A stretch of 64,000 nucleotides of DNA, taken from NCBI RefSeq assembly GCF_001310225.1, contig NZ_CP012898.1, forward strand, positions 744,001 through 808,000, in the 5' to 3' direction. Below, piece after piece: positions 53,783 through 64,000 of this stretch. The position numbers and the translations under genes are program-made. The notes beneath the pieces are model-generated. The model did not search any database, was not told the DNA's origin, and worked only from the letters and a program-made list of their open reading frames with translations. Numbering within the stretch: the first letter of the stretch is position 1; each line of letters starts with the position of its first letter. This DNA comes from Pseudalgibacter alginicilyticus (lineage in GTDB: Bacteria; Bacteroidota; Bacteroidia; Flavobacteriales; Flavobacteriaceae).

Positions 53783-55039
53783 TTAATTCCCAGCAGCTTC
53801 TAAAGCATCAACTTTTGCTTTCATCTCTTTTCCTTTATCTGATTCACCTACTATATTGTAAATGTTCATTAATGTTTTTGCTGCATCAATATTATCAGAT
53901 TTGATTTCTAACGCTTTTTCTAAATAAGGAATAGCATCTCTATAAATTTGCTGACGAACCTTCTTTAATTCATCATAACGTAGGTTATCTTTAGTAGAAG
54001 TTCCTAACCCATTCATTTCAGTTACAACATCAGCTTCTGCACTTAAAACTATAGAAGCTATATTTATATTTGCATTTACATGTTGAGGATCTAATTCAAT
54101 AGCTTTATTGTAATATTTTTTAGCTGCTTCTTTATCTCCAGATTCATTTGCTATAACACCTAAATTATATTGTAATTCAGCATTGTTTGGATCTTTAGTT
54201 GTTGCTTCTTCCATCAACTCTTTAAAAGCCTCACGGTTTCCTAATTTAAGTTGTAACTCTGCTTCAACCATTAACAAATTTAAATCATCTGGATTCTCTT
54301 TTCTAGCATCAACTAAAGCCTCTATAGCTTTATCATCTTCACCATTCTCCTTATAAATTAAAGCTATATTTTTTACAATTTCTGCTTTTCTAGATTCTGT
54401 AAATTCATCAGTAGGATTAATATGAGAATCAGCTTTAACAGAAAGATCTCTCATTTCTTTATTCTGAAAAGACTCTTTTGTGTTTGTTTCTTTATTAACA
54501 GCAAAATACTGTTTTTCAACTCCTGTATAACCTAAATCTTTAAGTTCTTCATATAGTGTTAAAGCACGGTTGTAATCTGGAATATTAATAGCCATACTAG
54601 CTGCATAATATAAAAAAGTAGTATCAGAAGTTCTTAATCTGTAAGCTTTCTCAAAATAATCAGAACTCGTAGAAAAATTTTTATTCTCGTACGCTTTATT
54701 ACCAAGTGTAATCATTTTATTGGTAATCTCTTCTTTTATTCCTTTAATTTCTGAAGCATACTCCCCTTCTACTTTATCAAAATTCATTAAAGCTGCATCA
54801 ATATCATCAATAGATCCAGCTCCGTTAGCATATAAAGCTTGTCCAAAATAATAATAATAATCTGCTTTTTGACCTTCATCCATAACAGACATCATACTTT
54901 TTGCCTGATTTAATGCTGCTTTTGCTTCCGCAAAATTATTGCTTTTAATTGCCTTAGCAACCGTTTTCAATTCTTTTTTTTGTGCAAAAGCAAATGCACT
55001 CACTGAAAACGCTAAAGCTAAAATAACTCGTTTTTTCAT
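53783..55039 (-). CDS. TPR-repeat periplasmic protein
   Basis: A 418-residue protein with a signal peptide (about 1-19, ending FAFAQ). The mature part is a series of tetratricopeptide repeats, clearest at about 100-170 and 220-330 (AELQYNLGVIANESGDKEAAKKYYNKAIELDPQHVNANINIA spans about 288-329). TPR scaffolds mediate protein-protein contacts; the partner is unknown. It starts 15 bases after gyrA on the same strand, so it is probably co-transcribed with it. Confidence 0.85.
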   Translation of the reverse strand: MKKRVILALAFSVSAFAFAQKKELKTVAKAIKSNNFAEAKAALNQAKSMMSVMDEGQKADYYYYFGQALYANGAGSIDDIDAALMNFDKVEGEYASEIKGIKEEITNKMITLGNKAYENKNFSTSSDYFEKAYRLRTSDTTFLYYAASMAINIPDYNRALTLYEELKDLGYTGVEKQYFAVNKETNTKESFQNKEMRDLSVKADSHINPTDEFTESRKAEIVKNIALIYKENGEDDKAIEALVDARKENPDDLNLLMVEAELQLKLGNREAFKELMEEATTKDPNNAELQYNLGVIANESGDKEAAKKYYNKAIELDPQHVNANINIASIVLSAEADVVTEMNGLGTSTKDNLRYDELKKVRQQIYRDAIPYLEKALEIKSDNIDAAKTLMNIYNIVGESDKGKEMKAKVDALEAAGN

Positions 55040-55054
55040 TTTTAAAATATTTAT

Positions 55055-57619
55055 TTAATTGTCATTAATTGTTTCATCTTGATTGGTATCAAGAGTTGTG
55101 CCATCATCCTGAGTGTCATTGCTTTCAGTAGTTTCATCCAATGTAACTTCTTCATCCTCTTCATGCATCACTTTAGCAACAGCAGCAATAGAATCTGCAT
55201 TTTTAAGGTTTATAAGTCTAACTCCTTGCGTTGCTCTACCCATAACTCTTAAATTTTTCACTTCTAATCTAATTGCTATTCCAGATTTATTGATAATCAT
55301 TAAATCATCCGTATCTGTAACACTTTTTATAGCTACTAATTTACCAGTTTTTTCTGTAATAGAAATGGTTTTCACACCTTTTCCTCCACGATTTGTAATT
55401 CTGTAAACTGGTTCTCCATCTTCAGGATCGTCAATATAAGTACGTTTACCGTACCCATTTTCAGAAACAACTAAAACAGATTCTTCTTGTGGGTTTTCAA
55501 TGGTAACCATGCCAATTACTTCATCTTCCGTATTTGCCAATGTAATACCACGAACACCAGATGCACTACGCCCCATAGGACGTGTTTTAGCTTCTTCAAA
55601 ACGGATGGCCTTACCAGATTTAAGCGCTAACATAACCTGACTATTACCCGTTGTTAATTTAGCTTCTAACAATTCATCATTATCTTTAATAGTAATGGCA
55701 TTAATACCATTAGTTCTTGGTCTAGAATATTGTTCTAAAGACGTTTTCTTAACCTGACCATTTTTAGTTGCCATAATAACATAATGGCTATTAATATAAT
55801 CCTCGTTTTTTAAATCTTGAGTACAGATAAATGCTTTAACAGTATCATCTTGTTCTATATTTATAAGATTTTGAATGGCCCTACCTTTTGATGTTTTACT
55901 ACCTTCTGGTATTTCATAAACACGCATCCAGAAACATTTTCCTTTTTGAGTAAAGAATAACATATACTGGTGATTTGTACCAACAAACAAATACTCTAAA
56001 AAATCTTCGTTTCTTGTGGTAGAAGCTTTCTGGCCAACACCTCCTCTGTTTTGTGTTTTATACTCGTTTAATGAGGTACGTTTAATGTATCCAGCATGCG
56101 AAATTGTTATAACAACTTGCTCATCTGGAATCATATCTTCAATACTCAAATCACCCCCAGCATATTCAATAACTGAACGACGCTCATCTCCATATTTATC
56201 TTTTACAACCAGTAATTCTTCTTTAATGATTTCCATTCGACGCTCTTTTTTATCTAAGATGTCTTTTAAATCTTCAATGGTTTTCATTAAATCTTCATAC
56301 TCTGCCCTTAATTTATCTTGCTCTAAACCAGTGAGTTGACGCAAACGCATTTCCACAATGGCTTTGGCTTGAATTTCTGATAGTTTAAAACGCTCAATCA
56401 ATTTTTCACGAGCTTCATCTGCATTGGATGAGGCACGAATTAAAGCTATTACTTCATCTATATTATCTGAAGCAATAATTAATCCTTCTAGGATATGTGC
56501 GCGTTCTTCTGCTTTACGAAGTTCATAAGTTGTTCGTCTTACCACAACCTCATGTCTATGCTCAACAAAATAATGAATCATATCTTTAAGATTCAATAAT
56601 TCTGGACGGCCATTTACCAAAGCTATGTTATTAACACTAAAAGACGATTGTAGTGCGGTATATTTATATAATTTATTTAGGACGATGTTTGGTATAGCAT
56701 CACGTTTTAAAACGTAAACAATACGCATACCGTTTCTGTCTGATTCATCTCTAATAGTAGCTATACCATCAAGTTTCTTTTCATTTACCAAATCAGCTGT
56801 TTTTTTAATCATGTCAGCTTTGTTAACTTGGTAAGGTATTTCGGTTACCACAACACACTCACGTCCTTGAACTTCTTCAACAATTGCTTTTGCACGCATA
56901 ACAATACGCCCACGACCAGTCATAAAGGCTTCTTTAACGCCATCATAGCCATAAATAATTCCTCCAGTTGGGAAATCTGGAGCTTTAACGTATTTTATAA
57001 GTTCTTCTACTTCTATATCGTTATCATCAACATATGCAACAATACCGTCAATCACTTCACTTAAATTATGCGGAGGCATATTAGTTGCCATTCCTACCGC
57101 AATACCTGAAGCGCCATTTACTAAAAGCCCTGGAATACGGGTTGGCAATACTTTAGGTTCTTGTAAAGTATCATCAAAATTAAGTTGATGATCTACAGTT
57201 TCCTTTTCAATATCCGCTAACATATCTTCAGAAATTTTACGCATACGTGCTTCTGTATAACGCATTGCTGCAGGACTATCTCCGTCAATAGACCCAAAAT
57301 TCCCTTGTCCATCTACAAGCATGTAACGCAAACTCCATTCCTGAGCCATACGCACCATGGCATCGTAAACCGATGTATCACCGTGCGGGTGATATTTTCC
57401 TAAAACTTCTCCAACTATTCTTGCGGATTTTTTATGTGCTGTATTTGCTCTAACACCTAACTCATGCATGCCATAAAGCACACGTCTATGAACCGGTTTT
57501 AATCCATCTCTAACATCTGGTAAAGCACGTGACACAATGACTGACATCGAATAATCAATGTAAGCCGATTTCATTTCATCTTCAATATTAATAGGAATGA
57601 GTTTTTCTCCTTCTGCCAT
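55055..57619 (-). CDS. gyrA: DNA gyrase subunit A
   Basis: The 854-residue cutting and wrapping subunit of gyrase, which introduces negative supercoils. It begins with the usual [38 protein letters not shown]. The catalytic Tyr is Tyr121 in [10 protein letters not shown], and the GyrA box QNRGGVGQK-type motif lies around 540. The quinolone-determining segment reads [10 protein letters not shown], with Thr82 where E. coli has Ser83 and Asp86 at the Asp87 position. Six blade-forming C-terminal repeats and an acidic tail complete the protein. Confidence 0.97.
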   Translation of the reverse strand: MAEGEKLIPINIEDEMKSAYIDYSMSVIVSRALPDVRDGLKPVHRRVLYGMHELGVRANTAHKKSARIVGEVLGKYHPHGDTSVYDAMVRMAQEWSLRYMLVDGQGNFGSIDGDSPAAMRYTEARMRKISEDMLADIEKETVDHQLNFDDTLQEPKVLPTRIPGLLVNGASGIAVGMATNMPPHNLSEVIDGIVAYVDDNDIEVEELIKYVKAPDFPTGGIIYGYDGVKEAFMTGRGRIVMRAKAIVEEVQGRECVVVTEIPYQVNKADMIKKTADLVNEKKLDGIATIRDESDRNGMRIVYVLKRDAIPNIVLNKLYKYTALQSSFSVNNIALVNGRPELLNLKDMIHYFVEHRHEVVVRRTTYELRKAEERAHILEGLIIASDNIDEVIALIRASSNADEAREKLIERFKLSEIQAKAIVEMRLRQLTGLEQDKLRAEYEDLMKTIEDLKDILDKKERRMEIIKEELLVVKDKYGDERRSVIEYAGGDLSIEDMIPDEQVVITISHAGYIKRTSLNEYKTQNRGGVGQKASTTRNEDFLEYLFVGTNHQYMLFFTQKGKCFWMRVYEIPEGSKTSKGRAIQNLINIEQDDTVKAFICTQDLKNEDYINSHYVIMATKNGQVKKTSLEQYSRPRTNGINAITIKDNDELLEAKLTTGNSQVMLALKSGKAIRFEEAKTRPMGRSASGVRGITLANTEDEVIGMVTIENPQEESVLVVSENGYGKRTYIDDPEDGEPVYRITNRGGKGVKTISITEKTGKLVAIKSVTDTDDLMIINKSGIAIRLEVKNLRVMGRATQGVRLINLKNADSIAAVAKVMHEEDEEVTLDETTESNDTQDDGTTLDTNQDETINDN

Positions 57620-57879
57620 ATATAAATTATTAAGATATTTTTTATTATTTCAAAACGTGCTAAGTTAACGATTTCAATAGTCTCAGTAAGCCTTTAAACC
57701 TTCTTTTTTCATGTTTTTTATTAACAATTTGAAGGGCTTTTTTCGTTAATAAGTATGACTCATAAAATTTTGATTTTATAAAGTTTTTTTCGTCAATTAG
57801 CAACTTACATACATTTTAAGGTATAGTTTTTGCCATTAGTAAAATGTTTTAGTATTTTTAAAGCAGAAAGAAACCTATT

Positions 57880-60429
57880 ATGGACGATAATTTTTCACCC
57901 CGAGTAAAAGATGTAATTGCCTTTAGCAAAGAAGAAGCCATGCGGTTAGGCCATGATTTTATTGGCACTGAGCACTTAATGTTGGGCTTACTTAGAGATG
58001 GAAACGGTAAAGCGATCAATATATTAAATGCTTTAGATGTAGATTTAAACCATCTAAGGCGTAAAGTAGAAATATTGAGCCCTGCAAACCCTAACATCCC
58101 TGTAACTTCCAATCAAAAAAAGAACTTACATTTAACAAGACAAGCAGAACGTGCTCTAAAAACAACATTTTTAGAAGCTAAGTTATTTCAAAGTACTTCC
58201 ATTAATACGGCACATTTACTGCTATGTATTTTAAGAAATGAAAATGACCCCACTACCAAGCTTTTAAATAAGCTTAAAGTTGATTATGATAATGTAAAAG
58301 AACAATTCAAACTTATGATTACAAATGACAACGATTATATAGAACCTAAGTCAGAATCTTTTCAAGATGATGACAGTGCTCAAGAAGACGCCTCAAAAGA
58401 CAATCTTTTCAACAGTCCTACCGCTGGTAAAACAAACAAAAAATCTAAAACGCCTGTTTTAGATAATTTTGGACGTGACCTAACAGCCATGGCTGATGAA
58501 GGAAAATTAGATCCCGTTGTTGGTCGTGAAAAAGAAATTGAACGTGTTTCTCAAATATTAAGTAGACGAAAGAAAAATAATCCATTGCTTATTGGTGAAC
58601 CTGGTGTTGGTAAATCTGCCATTGCGGAAGGTTTAGCCCTAAGGATTACAAAACGAAAAGTTTCTCGTATACTATTCAATAAACGCGTAGTTACTTTAGA
58701 TTTGGCAAGCTTAGTAGCTGGAACAAAATACCGAGGACAATTTGAAGAGCGCATGAAAGCCGTTATGAATGAGCTTGAAAAAAATGATGATGTTATACTA
58801 TTTATAGACGAAATACACACCATTGTTGGAGCAGGAGGTGCTACAGGAAGTTTAGACGCTTCAAACATGTTTAAACCTGCTTTAGCACGAGGTGAAATTC
58901 AATGCATCGGCGCTACAACTTTGGATGAATACAGACAATATATTGAAAAAGATGGAGCCTTAGAACGTCGTTTCCAAAAGGTAATTATTGAACCTACATC
59001 TGTAGACGAAACCATTGAAATTCTCAATAACATTAAAGGAAAGTATGAAGAACATCACAATGTTGATTATACTCCTGAAGCCATTGAAGCTTGTGTCAAA
59101 TTAACAAATCGTTACATGACAGAACGGTTTTTACCGGACAAAGCTATTGATGCTTTGGATGAAGCTGGTTCTCGTGTACATATAACAAATATTGAAGTTC
59201 CAAAACAAATCATCGAATTAGAAAAACAGTTAGAAAGTATCAAAGAAACAAAAAATGCCGTTGTTAAAAAACAAAAATATGAGGAAGCTGCTAAACTTAG
59301 AGATGACGAAAAGCGTATAGAAAAAGAATTATCTATTGCCCAAGAAAAGTGGGAAGAAGATACAAAACAACATCGCGAAATAGTAACAGAAAATAATGTA
59401 GCTGATGTGGTTTCAATGATGACAGGTGTTCCTGTGAATAGAATTGCACAGACCGAAATAAACAAATTAGCAGTGTTACCTGAACTTATTAAAGGCAAAG
59501 TAATTGGTCAAGACGAAGCTGTTAGCAAAGTCGTTAAAGCTATTCAACGCAATCGTGCTGGACTTAAAGACCCAAACAAACCCATTGGCTCCTTTATTTT
59601 TTTAGGTCAAACAGGCGTTGGAAAAACACAATTAGCCAAAGTATTATCTCGCGAATTATTTGATAGCGAAGATGCCTTAGTTCGAATTGACATGAGCGAA
59701 TACATGGAAAAATTTGCCATTTCAAGATTAGTAGGTGCGCCTCCGGGGTATGTTGGTTATGAAGAAGGAGGTCAATTAACAGAAAAAGTAAGACGTAAAC
59801 CCTACGCTGTAATTTTATTAGATGAAATTGAAAAAGCACATCCAGATGTTTTTAATATGATGCTGCAAGTTTTAGACGATGGTTTTTTAACAGATAGTTT
59901 AGGACGAAAGATTGATTTTAGAAATACCATAATTATAATGACATCCAATATTGGTGCCAGAAAACTTAAAGATTTTGGTACAGGAATAGGATTTGGAACC
60001 GCTTCACAAAAAGCACAGGAAGACGCTAATGCGAGAAGTGTGATAGAAAATGCCTTAAAAAAATCGTTTGCTCCTGAGTTTTTAAATAGAATTGATGATG
60101 TTGTGGTATTTAATCCTTTAGAAAAAGAAGATATTAACAAAATTATTGATATTGAATTAAACAAGTTACTCATAAGAATTAAAGATTTAGGGTATTCCTT
60201 AAAACTTAGCGATTCAGCAAAAGATTATATTGCAGAAAAAGGCTTTGATAAACAATATGGAGCTAGACCTTTAAAAAGAGCGATTCAGAAATATGTAGAA
60301 GACGCTTTAGCTGAAGAAATTGTTGCCTCACATGTAGAAGAAGGTGATCAAATAACAATAGACTTAGATCAAAAAACAGACGAGTTAAATATCAAAATAG
60401 AAAAAGCAGAAAAACCAACAGAATCATAA
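57880..60429 (+). CDS. clpC: ATP-dependent Clp protease ATP-binding subunit ClpC
   Basis: An 849-residue Hsp100 unfoldase that feeds substrates to ClpP. It has the double Clp-N repeat (about 1-150, FSPRVKDVIAFSKEEAMRLGHDFIGTEHLMLGLL), the first AAA+ domain with GEPGVGKSAIAEGLA, a UVR-like middle segment (KYEEAAKLRDDEKRIEKEL) that separates ClpC from ClpA, and the second AAA+ domain with GQTGVGKTQLAK and a C-terminal ClpB_D2-small domain. Single gene with its own terminator. Confidence 0.95.
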   Translation: MDDNFSPRVKDVIAFSKEEAMRLGHDFIGTEHLMLGLLRDGNGKAINILNALDVDLNHLRRKVEILSPANPNIPVTSNQKKNLHLTRQAERALKTTFLEAKLFQSTSINTAHLLLCILRNENDPTTKLLNKLKVDYDNVKEQFKLMITNDNDYIEPKSESFQDDDSAQEDASKDNLFNSPTAGKTNKKSKTPVLDNFGRDLTAMADEGKLDPVVGREKEIERVSQILSRRKKNNPLLIGEPGVGKSAIAEGLALRITKRKVSRILFNKRVVTLDLASLVAGTKYRGQFEERMKAVMNELEKNDDVILFIDEIHTIVGAGGATGSLDASNMFKPALARGEIQCIGATTLDEYRQYIEKDGALERRFQKVIIEPTSVDETIEILNNIKGKYEEHHNVDYTPEAIEACVKLTNRYMTERFLPDKAIDALDEAGSRVHITNIEVPKQIIELEKQLESIKETKNAVVKKQKYEEAAKLRDDEKRIEKELSIAQEKWEEDTKQHREIVTENNVADVVSMMTGVPVNRIAQTEINKLAVLPELIKGKVIGQDEAVSKVVKAIQRNRAGLKDPNKPIGSFIFLGQTGVGKTQLAKVLSRELFDSEDALVRIDMSEYMEKFAISRLVGAPPGYVGYEEGGQLTEKVRRKPYAVILLDEIEKAHPDVFNMMLQVLDDGFLTDSLGRKIDFRNTIIIMTSNIGARKLKDFGTGIGFGTASQKAQEDANARSVIENALKKSFAPEFLNRIDDVVVFNPLEKEDINKIIDIELNKLLIRIKDLGYSLKLSDSAKDYIAEKGFDKQYGARPLKRAIQKYVEDALAEEIVASHVEEGDQITIDLDQKTDELNIKIEKAEKPTES

Positions 60430-60446
60430 ATAATGAATTGAATTAT

Positions 60447-60486
60447 AAAAAAACCTCTAATTAATAAAAATAATTAGAGGTTTTTT
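60447..60486. terminator. bidirectional terminator between clpC and the UMF1-type MFS gene
   Basis: A perfect stem (AAAAAACCTCTAATTA and complement, about 16 bp) with a 7-base loop and T-runs on both strands lies between two convergent genes. Confidence 0.88.
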
Positions 60487-60496
60487 ATCTCAATCT

Positions 60497-61792
60497 CTAA
60501 ATACTCTTTTTAGGCACTCTAAAAAGCAGAATAATCCCGACTAAAAAGAACACAAATAAAAACAAAATAGCATTTCTCATACTACCAGTTATTTGATCTA
60601 TAGTACCATAAATAATCATACCTATAACAATTCCAATTTTTTCTGCCACATCATAAAAACTAAAATAAGAGGTGGTGTCTTCTGTTTCAGGTAATAACTT
60701 TGAATACGTAGATCTTGCTAAAGCTTGAATCCCCCCCATAACTAATCCTACAAAACCTGCCGCTATGTAAAATTCCATGGGTGTTATCATAAAATAAGCA
60801 TAAAAACACAAAACCATCCAAACAAAATTAACAACAATTAAAGTTTTTATATTCCCAAATTTAGCAGAAGCTTTAGATGTTAAAATAGCTCCAACAATAG
60901 CTACTAATTGAATAACCAAAATACTAACTATTAACCCTGTTGTTTTTTCAGCATCATCACCCCAGGCTATTTCTTCTTCACCAAAATAAACAGCGACTAA
61001 CATAATCGTTTGTACCGCCATGCTAAACACAAAAAAAGCATACAAATACCGTTTTAATCTTAAATTAAGTTTCAATTGATTCCAAACTAAACGCAACTCC
61101 TTTAAACCGTTAAATATAATGGCTCGAGTCACTTTATGACCAGACGAGGTTCCTTTAGGTAAATAATAAAATGAATATTGAGAAAATAAAATCCACCAAA
61201 GACCTACAGTAACAAAAGCATATCTCATCATCTGCATTTTAGCCTCACCCGTATCCTGGCTCATTACCATAGCCAAATTCACAATCAGTAAAATAACGCT
61301 ACCAATATACCCCAATGAAAATCCTTTGGCACTTATTTTATCCTGTTGCTCAGGAAAAGCAATGTCGGGTAAATAAGAATTATAAAAAACCAAACTGCCC
61401 CAATACCCTATCAATCCCATAAAATAAAATAACACACTAATGTAAATGGCATCTAAACTAAACCAATATAAACCTATACAACCAATACCACCAACATAAC
61501 AAAAAAACTTTAAAAAGTTTTTTTTGTTACCAACATAATCAGCAATTCCCGAAAGTATGGGAGACATACATGCAACTACCAAAAAAGTAAAAGCGGTAAC
61601 AAATGTTATTAGTACAGTACTTTTAAATTCAAATCCAAACGCAGCTACTGTTTTTATTTCTGAAATAAATAATGCCGAATAAAATATTGGAAATATAGAG
61701 GATGCTATTGTTAAAGTATAAACCGAATTTGCCCAATCATAAAATGCCCAAGCATTTAATAGTTTTTTACTTCCTTTTTTCAGTTGATTCAT
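60497..61792 (-). CDS. MFS transporter, UMF1 (Atg22-like) family
   Basis: A 431-residue inner-membrane protein with about 12 transmembrane helices. The N-terminus NAWAFYDWANSVYTLTIASSIFPIFYSALF is typical for the UMF1/Atg22-like branch, and GLVMGGIQALARSTYSKLLPETEDTTSYFSFYDVAEKIG is the usual second-half motif. Substrates of the bacterial members are not established; amino-acid efflux is known for yeast Atg22. Single gene. Confidence 0.9.
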   Translation of the reverse strand: MNQLKKGSKKLLNAWAFYDWANSVYTLTIASSIFPIFYSALFISEIKTVAAFGFEFKSTVLITFVTAFTFLVVACMSPILSGIADYVGNKKNFLKFFCYVGGIGCIGLYWFSLDAIYISVLFYFMGLIGYWGSLVFYNSYLPDIAFPEQQDKISAKGFSLGYIGSVILLIVNLAMVMSQDTGEAKMQMMRYAFVTVGLWWILFSQYSFYYLPKGTSSGHKVTRAIIFNGLKELRLVWNQLKLNLRLKRYLYAFFVFSMAVQTIMLVAVYFGEEEIAWGDDAEKTTGLIVSILVIQLVAIVGAILTSKASAKFGNIKTLIVVNFVWMVLCFYAYFMITPMEFYIAAGFVGLVMGGIQALARSTYSKLLPETEDTTSYFSFYDVAEKIGIVIGMIIYGTIDQITGSMRNAILFLFVFFLVGIILLFRVPKKSI

Positions 61793-61864
61793 GTTAGATT
61801 TATGGTTACAAATATATTTACTACAAATAGTTAAAGATTCTCTTAATTAAATATTTGTAGTAAT

Positions 61865-61892
61865 AAAAAAAGCTGCCTTTTTAAGCAGCTTC
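61865..61892 (-). terminator. terminator after the M48 peptidase gene
   Basis: On the minus strand a 7- to 8-bp stem (AAGCTGC / GCAGCTT) with an A-rich loop is followed by seven T, about 38 bases past the stop at 61930. Confidence 0.8.
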
Positions 61893-61929
61893 TAAAGTAA
61901 ATAAATATTTTTAATTGCAGGTTAAGTAA

Positions 61930-62748
61930 TTATTCTCTAAATGTTGTTACTCCAAACTTTTTAGCTTCTTCTTTTGCTTTTGGAGCTAATGCAGTCAGGT
62001 TGGCTATTCTAGAATCATTAGAAGGATGGGTACTCAAAAATTCTGGTGTAGCTCCCCCTCCACTATGAGCCTGCATACGCTTCCACAATTCAGCCGCTTC
62101 GTCAGGATTATACCCTGCAACAGCCATGATATAAATACCTATTTGATCTGCTTCTGTTTCATGACTTCTACTAAAAGGCAGCATTAGACCTACTTGAGAA
62201 CCTACACCATAATACTGGTTAAATGCATTTTTTGACTCTTCATCTTTAATGGCAATATTTCCAGCTACAGCACCAAATTGTTGAAGCATTCCTGCACTCA
62301 TACGTTGCTGACCATGATTTGCTAAAGCATGAGCTACCTCATGCCCCATAATAGCAGCAACCCCTGTTTCATTAGCTGCAATAGGTAAAATACCTGTATA
62401 AAATACTATTTTCCCCCCTGGCATACACCAAGCATTAACAGTGGCATCATCAACCAATTTATATTCCCACTTATAATCATTTAAATAACCAACATGTCCA
62501 TTGGCTGTTAACCAACGTTCTGCTGCAACAGCTATACGCTGACCAACCCTATTAATCATTTCTGCATCTTTAGTACCCGTTACCACATTATTTTCTGTTA
62601 AAAATTGATCATATTGAGCAAAAGCAGTTGGAAACAATTGTGAATTCGGCACCAATGCCATAGTCTTTTTCCCTGTAAAAGGATTGGTTGCACAAGCTAT
62701 AATCAACAAAGCTACTGCAGATGTTATAATAATATTTCTAAGTTTCAT
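61930..62748 (-). CDS. M48 family metallopeptidase, lipoprotein
   Basis: From the ATG at 62748 the protein has 272 residues with a lipoprotein signal (lipobox Cys19, LIIAC); the longer frame from 62778 would bury it. The zinc motif HEVAH (136-140) lies in GVAAIMGHEVAHALANHGQQRM, and the third ligand Glu is in SRSHETEADQIGIYIMAVAGY. It resembles the BepA/LoiP type of outer-membrane quality-control peptidases, without the BepA TPR tail. Single gene. Confidence 0.92.
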   Translation of the reverse strand: MKLRNIIITSAVALLIIACATNPFTGKKTMALVPNSQLFPTAFAQYDQFLTENNVVTGTKDAEMINRVGQRIAVAAERWLTANGHVGYLNDYKWEYKLVDDATVNAWCMPGGKIVFYTGILPIAANETGVAAIMGHEVAHALANHGQQRMSAGMLQQFGAVAGNIAIKDEESKNAFNQYYGVGSQVGLMLPFSRSHETEADQIGIYIMAVAGYNPDEAAELWKRMQAHSGGGATPEFLSTHPSNDSRIANLTALAPKAKEEAKKFGVTTFRE

Positions 62749-62927
62749 ATTTACTATTTTTTGGTTATAAAAATACAAAAATCATACCTTTTATTATTAG
62801 ACCCCTTCTTTATTTATTTGTCACACTTAATTAATCAAAGATATCAATTTGTTATGTTATGTTTTATATCTATTTTCGACATAATTCATACAATAATTTT
62901 AAAAAAAACTATTTATTTAATTAAGCT

Positions 62928-63410
62928 ATGAAAAAAATATTCTTAATATGCAGTTCTATAATTCTATTTACTTGCAATACCTCTGCCCAGAAAAAAAACA
63001 AAAAGCAAAGCAACAAGTATACTGTTGTTAAAACTGAAGCCGAATGGAAAGCCCAATTAACTGACATGGAGTTTTACGTATTAAGAAAAGCTGGTACCGA
63101 ACGTGCTTTTTCTAGTCCATTAAATAAAAATGTTGAAGCAGGCATATATGCTTGTAAAGCATGCAACACACCATTATTTAAAAGTGAGCATAAATACGAC
63201 TCAGGTTCAGGTTGGCCCAGTTTTGATAGAGAAATAAAGGGTAATGTGAATTTTTCTACAGATTATAATTTGGGATATGCAAGAACTGAAGAACATTGTG
63301 CTACTTGTGGTGGGCATTTAGGGCATGTTTTCAATGATGGTCCAACAAATACAACTGGGAAACGCCATTGTATTAATGGTGTAGCACTAACATTTATTCC
63401 TAAAAAATAA
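62928..63410 (+). CDS. msrB: peptide-methionine (R)-S-oxide reductase, exported
   Basis: Reduces methionine-R-sulfoxide in proteins. The 160-residue protein has a signal peptide (about 1-20, possibly with lipobox Cys16), zinc cysteines Cys76/Cys79 (CKAC) and Cys124/Cys127 (CATC), SGSGWPSF, and the catalytic Cys148 in RHCING. The export signal puts it in the periplasm, as a repair enzyme for envelope proteins. It converges with the NADH dehydrogenase gene after 6 bases. Confidence 0.94.
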   Translation: MKKIFLICSSIILFTCNTSAQKKNKKQSNKYTVVKTEAEWKAQLTDMEFYVLRKAGTERAFSSPLNKNVEAGIYACKACNTPLFKSEHKYDSGSGWPSFDREIKGNVNFSTDYNLGYARTEEHCATCGGHLGHVFNDGPTNTTGKRHCINGVALTFIPKK

Positions 63411-63416
63411 ATAAAA

Positions 63417-64000
63417 CTACTCTTTTAATTGCTTTTTGAAAGGTCTAATAATTAATCGTGCTTCTCTATCAAAACGCACATAATTATATACCCAGTTTAC
63501 AAAAACGACCATTCGATTTCTAAAACCAATTAGAAAGAAAAGATGCACAAACATCCAAACATACCATGCAAATATACCCTGAAATCTAAAGCGAGGTAAA
63601 TCTACAACAGCTTTATTCCTTCCTATAGTAGCCATGGCACCTTTATCTTTATAAACAAATGGTTTCATGGGTTTATTTTCTATTAATTTAAGCATATTAT
63701 CACCTAATTGTTCTCCTTGCTGTATTGCAGGTTGTGCCATCATAGGTAAACCTATTGGAAAATCATCCGTAACCATACATGCAATATCTCCTATTGCAAA
63801 AATATTTTTAAAGCCCGTAACTTGATTAAATTCATTAACCAAAAGACGTTCACCCTTTGTTATTAAATCTTTCGCATTCAATCCTTTTATCATAGCACCT
63901 TTTACGCCTGCTGCCCAAATAAGTGTTGCTGCTTCAAAGCTTAAATCGGTATTGGTACTTATTGTCTTTCCATCATAATTTGTTACACGGACATTTTTCC
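63417..64000 (-). CDS. type II NADH dehydrogenase / NAD(P)/FAD-dependent oxidoreductase (partial)
   Basis: The C-terminal 194 residues of a flavoprotein that passes electrons from NADH to quinone; the N-terminus is beyond the right edge. Reading in from the edge, ATLIWAAGVKG, then FKNIFAIGDIACMVTDDFPIGLPMMAQPAIQQGEQLGDN match the FAD-binding Asp region and the quinone-site AQPAIQQG of NDH-2. FRFQGIFAWYVWMFVHLFFLIGFRNR is the C-terminal membrane-anchoring part. The frame is open past the internal ATG at 63893, so the gene does not start there. Confidence 0.93.
   Translation of the reverse strand, partial: KNVRVTNYDGKTISTNTDLSFEAATLIWAAGVKGAMIKGLNAKDLITKGERLLVNEFNQVTGFKNIFAIGDIACMVTDDFPIGLPMMAQPAIQQGEQLGDNMLKLIENKPMKPFVYKDKGAMATIGRNKAVVDLPRFRFQGIFAWYVWMFVHLFFLIGFRNRMVVFVNWVYNYVRFDREARLIIRPFKKQLKE

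Overview
The window looks like chromosomal DNA of a marine-type member of the Flavobacteriaceae (Bacteroidota). It is strongly AT-rich, carries a SusC/SusD pair, has many lipoproteins with Bacteroidota-style signal peptides, a TAnnTTTG-type promoter, and typical family members (CAL67264-type membrane protein, PgpH-type 7TM-HD protein, EttA, BshB1, TMEM220-like protein). No rRNA, CRISPR array, intact prophage or insertion sequence was seen.

Positions 1-25211 form a polysaccharide utilisation locus that I read as an N-glycan (probably high-mannose) degradation system. A nine-gene minus-strand run encodes, in transcription order, a GH92 mannosidase, a sodium:solute symporter, a GH130 phosphorylase carrying the residues of the Man-GlcNAc type, a CBM9-like lipoprotein, a GHL10-like glycosidase of unknown activity, an aspartylglucosaminidase, a GH20 hexosaminidase, a second and divergent GH92, and a PNGase F-like amidase. 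An NagP/FucP-type sugar MFS follows at the left edge. Next come a LytS/LytTR two-component system, a NagB-like/PIG-L fusion, and SusC/SusD. The parts fit one route: de-N-glycosylation, mannose trimming, uptake, phosphorolysis of Man-GlcNAc, and GlcN-6-P metabolism.

A near-identical DNA motif (GTTATTCGTCGAA and one variant) lies upstream of susC, of the NagB/PIG-L gene and of the MFS gene, always pointing towards the gene. Partner half-sites lie 21 bp away. I infer this is the binding site of the LytTR regulator encoded between these genes. It is the most interesting signal in the window.

Positions 25300-48000 are mostly housekeeping genes: a divergent TruA, DUF2461, tRNA-His, bshB1, pckA, rlmF, a Nudix hydrolase, ettA, an OmpA-like protein, an FMN reductase, a carboxyltransferase, DoxX, a TonB receptor, leuCD and a thioesterase. 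Positions 48250-49312 hold a truncated tyrosine integrase beside three tRNA genes (Arg, Pro, Ser), a small scar of an integrated element. Positions 49400-64000 hold pgpH, a thiolase, an NlpC/P60 peptidase, a TPR protein, gyrA, clpC, a UMF1-type MFS, an M48 peptidase, msrB and a partial type II NADH dehydrogenase.

Both edges cut a gene. Starts were moved to an internal ATG where the longest frame began with GTG or TTG or where a signal peptide demanded it. All functional calls come from recognising motifs by eye; no database search was run.
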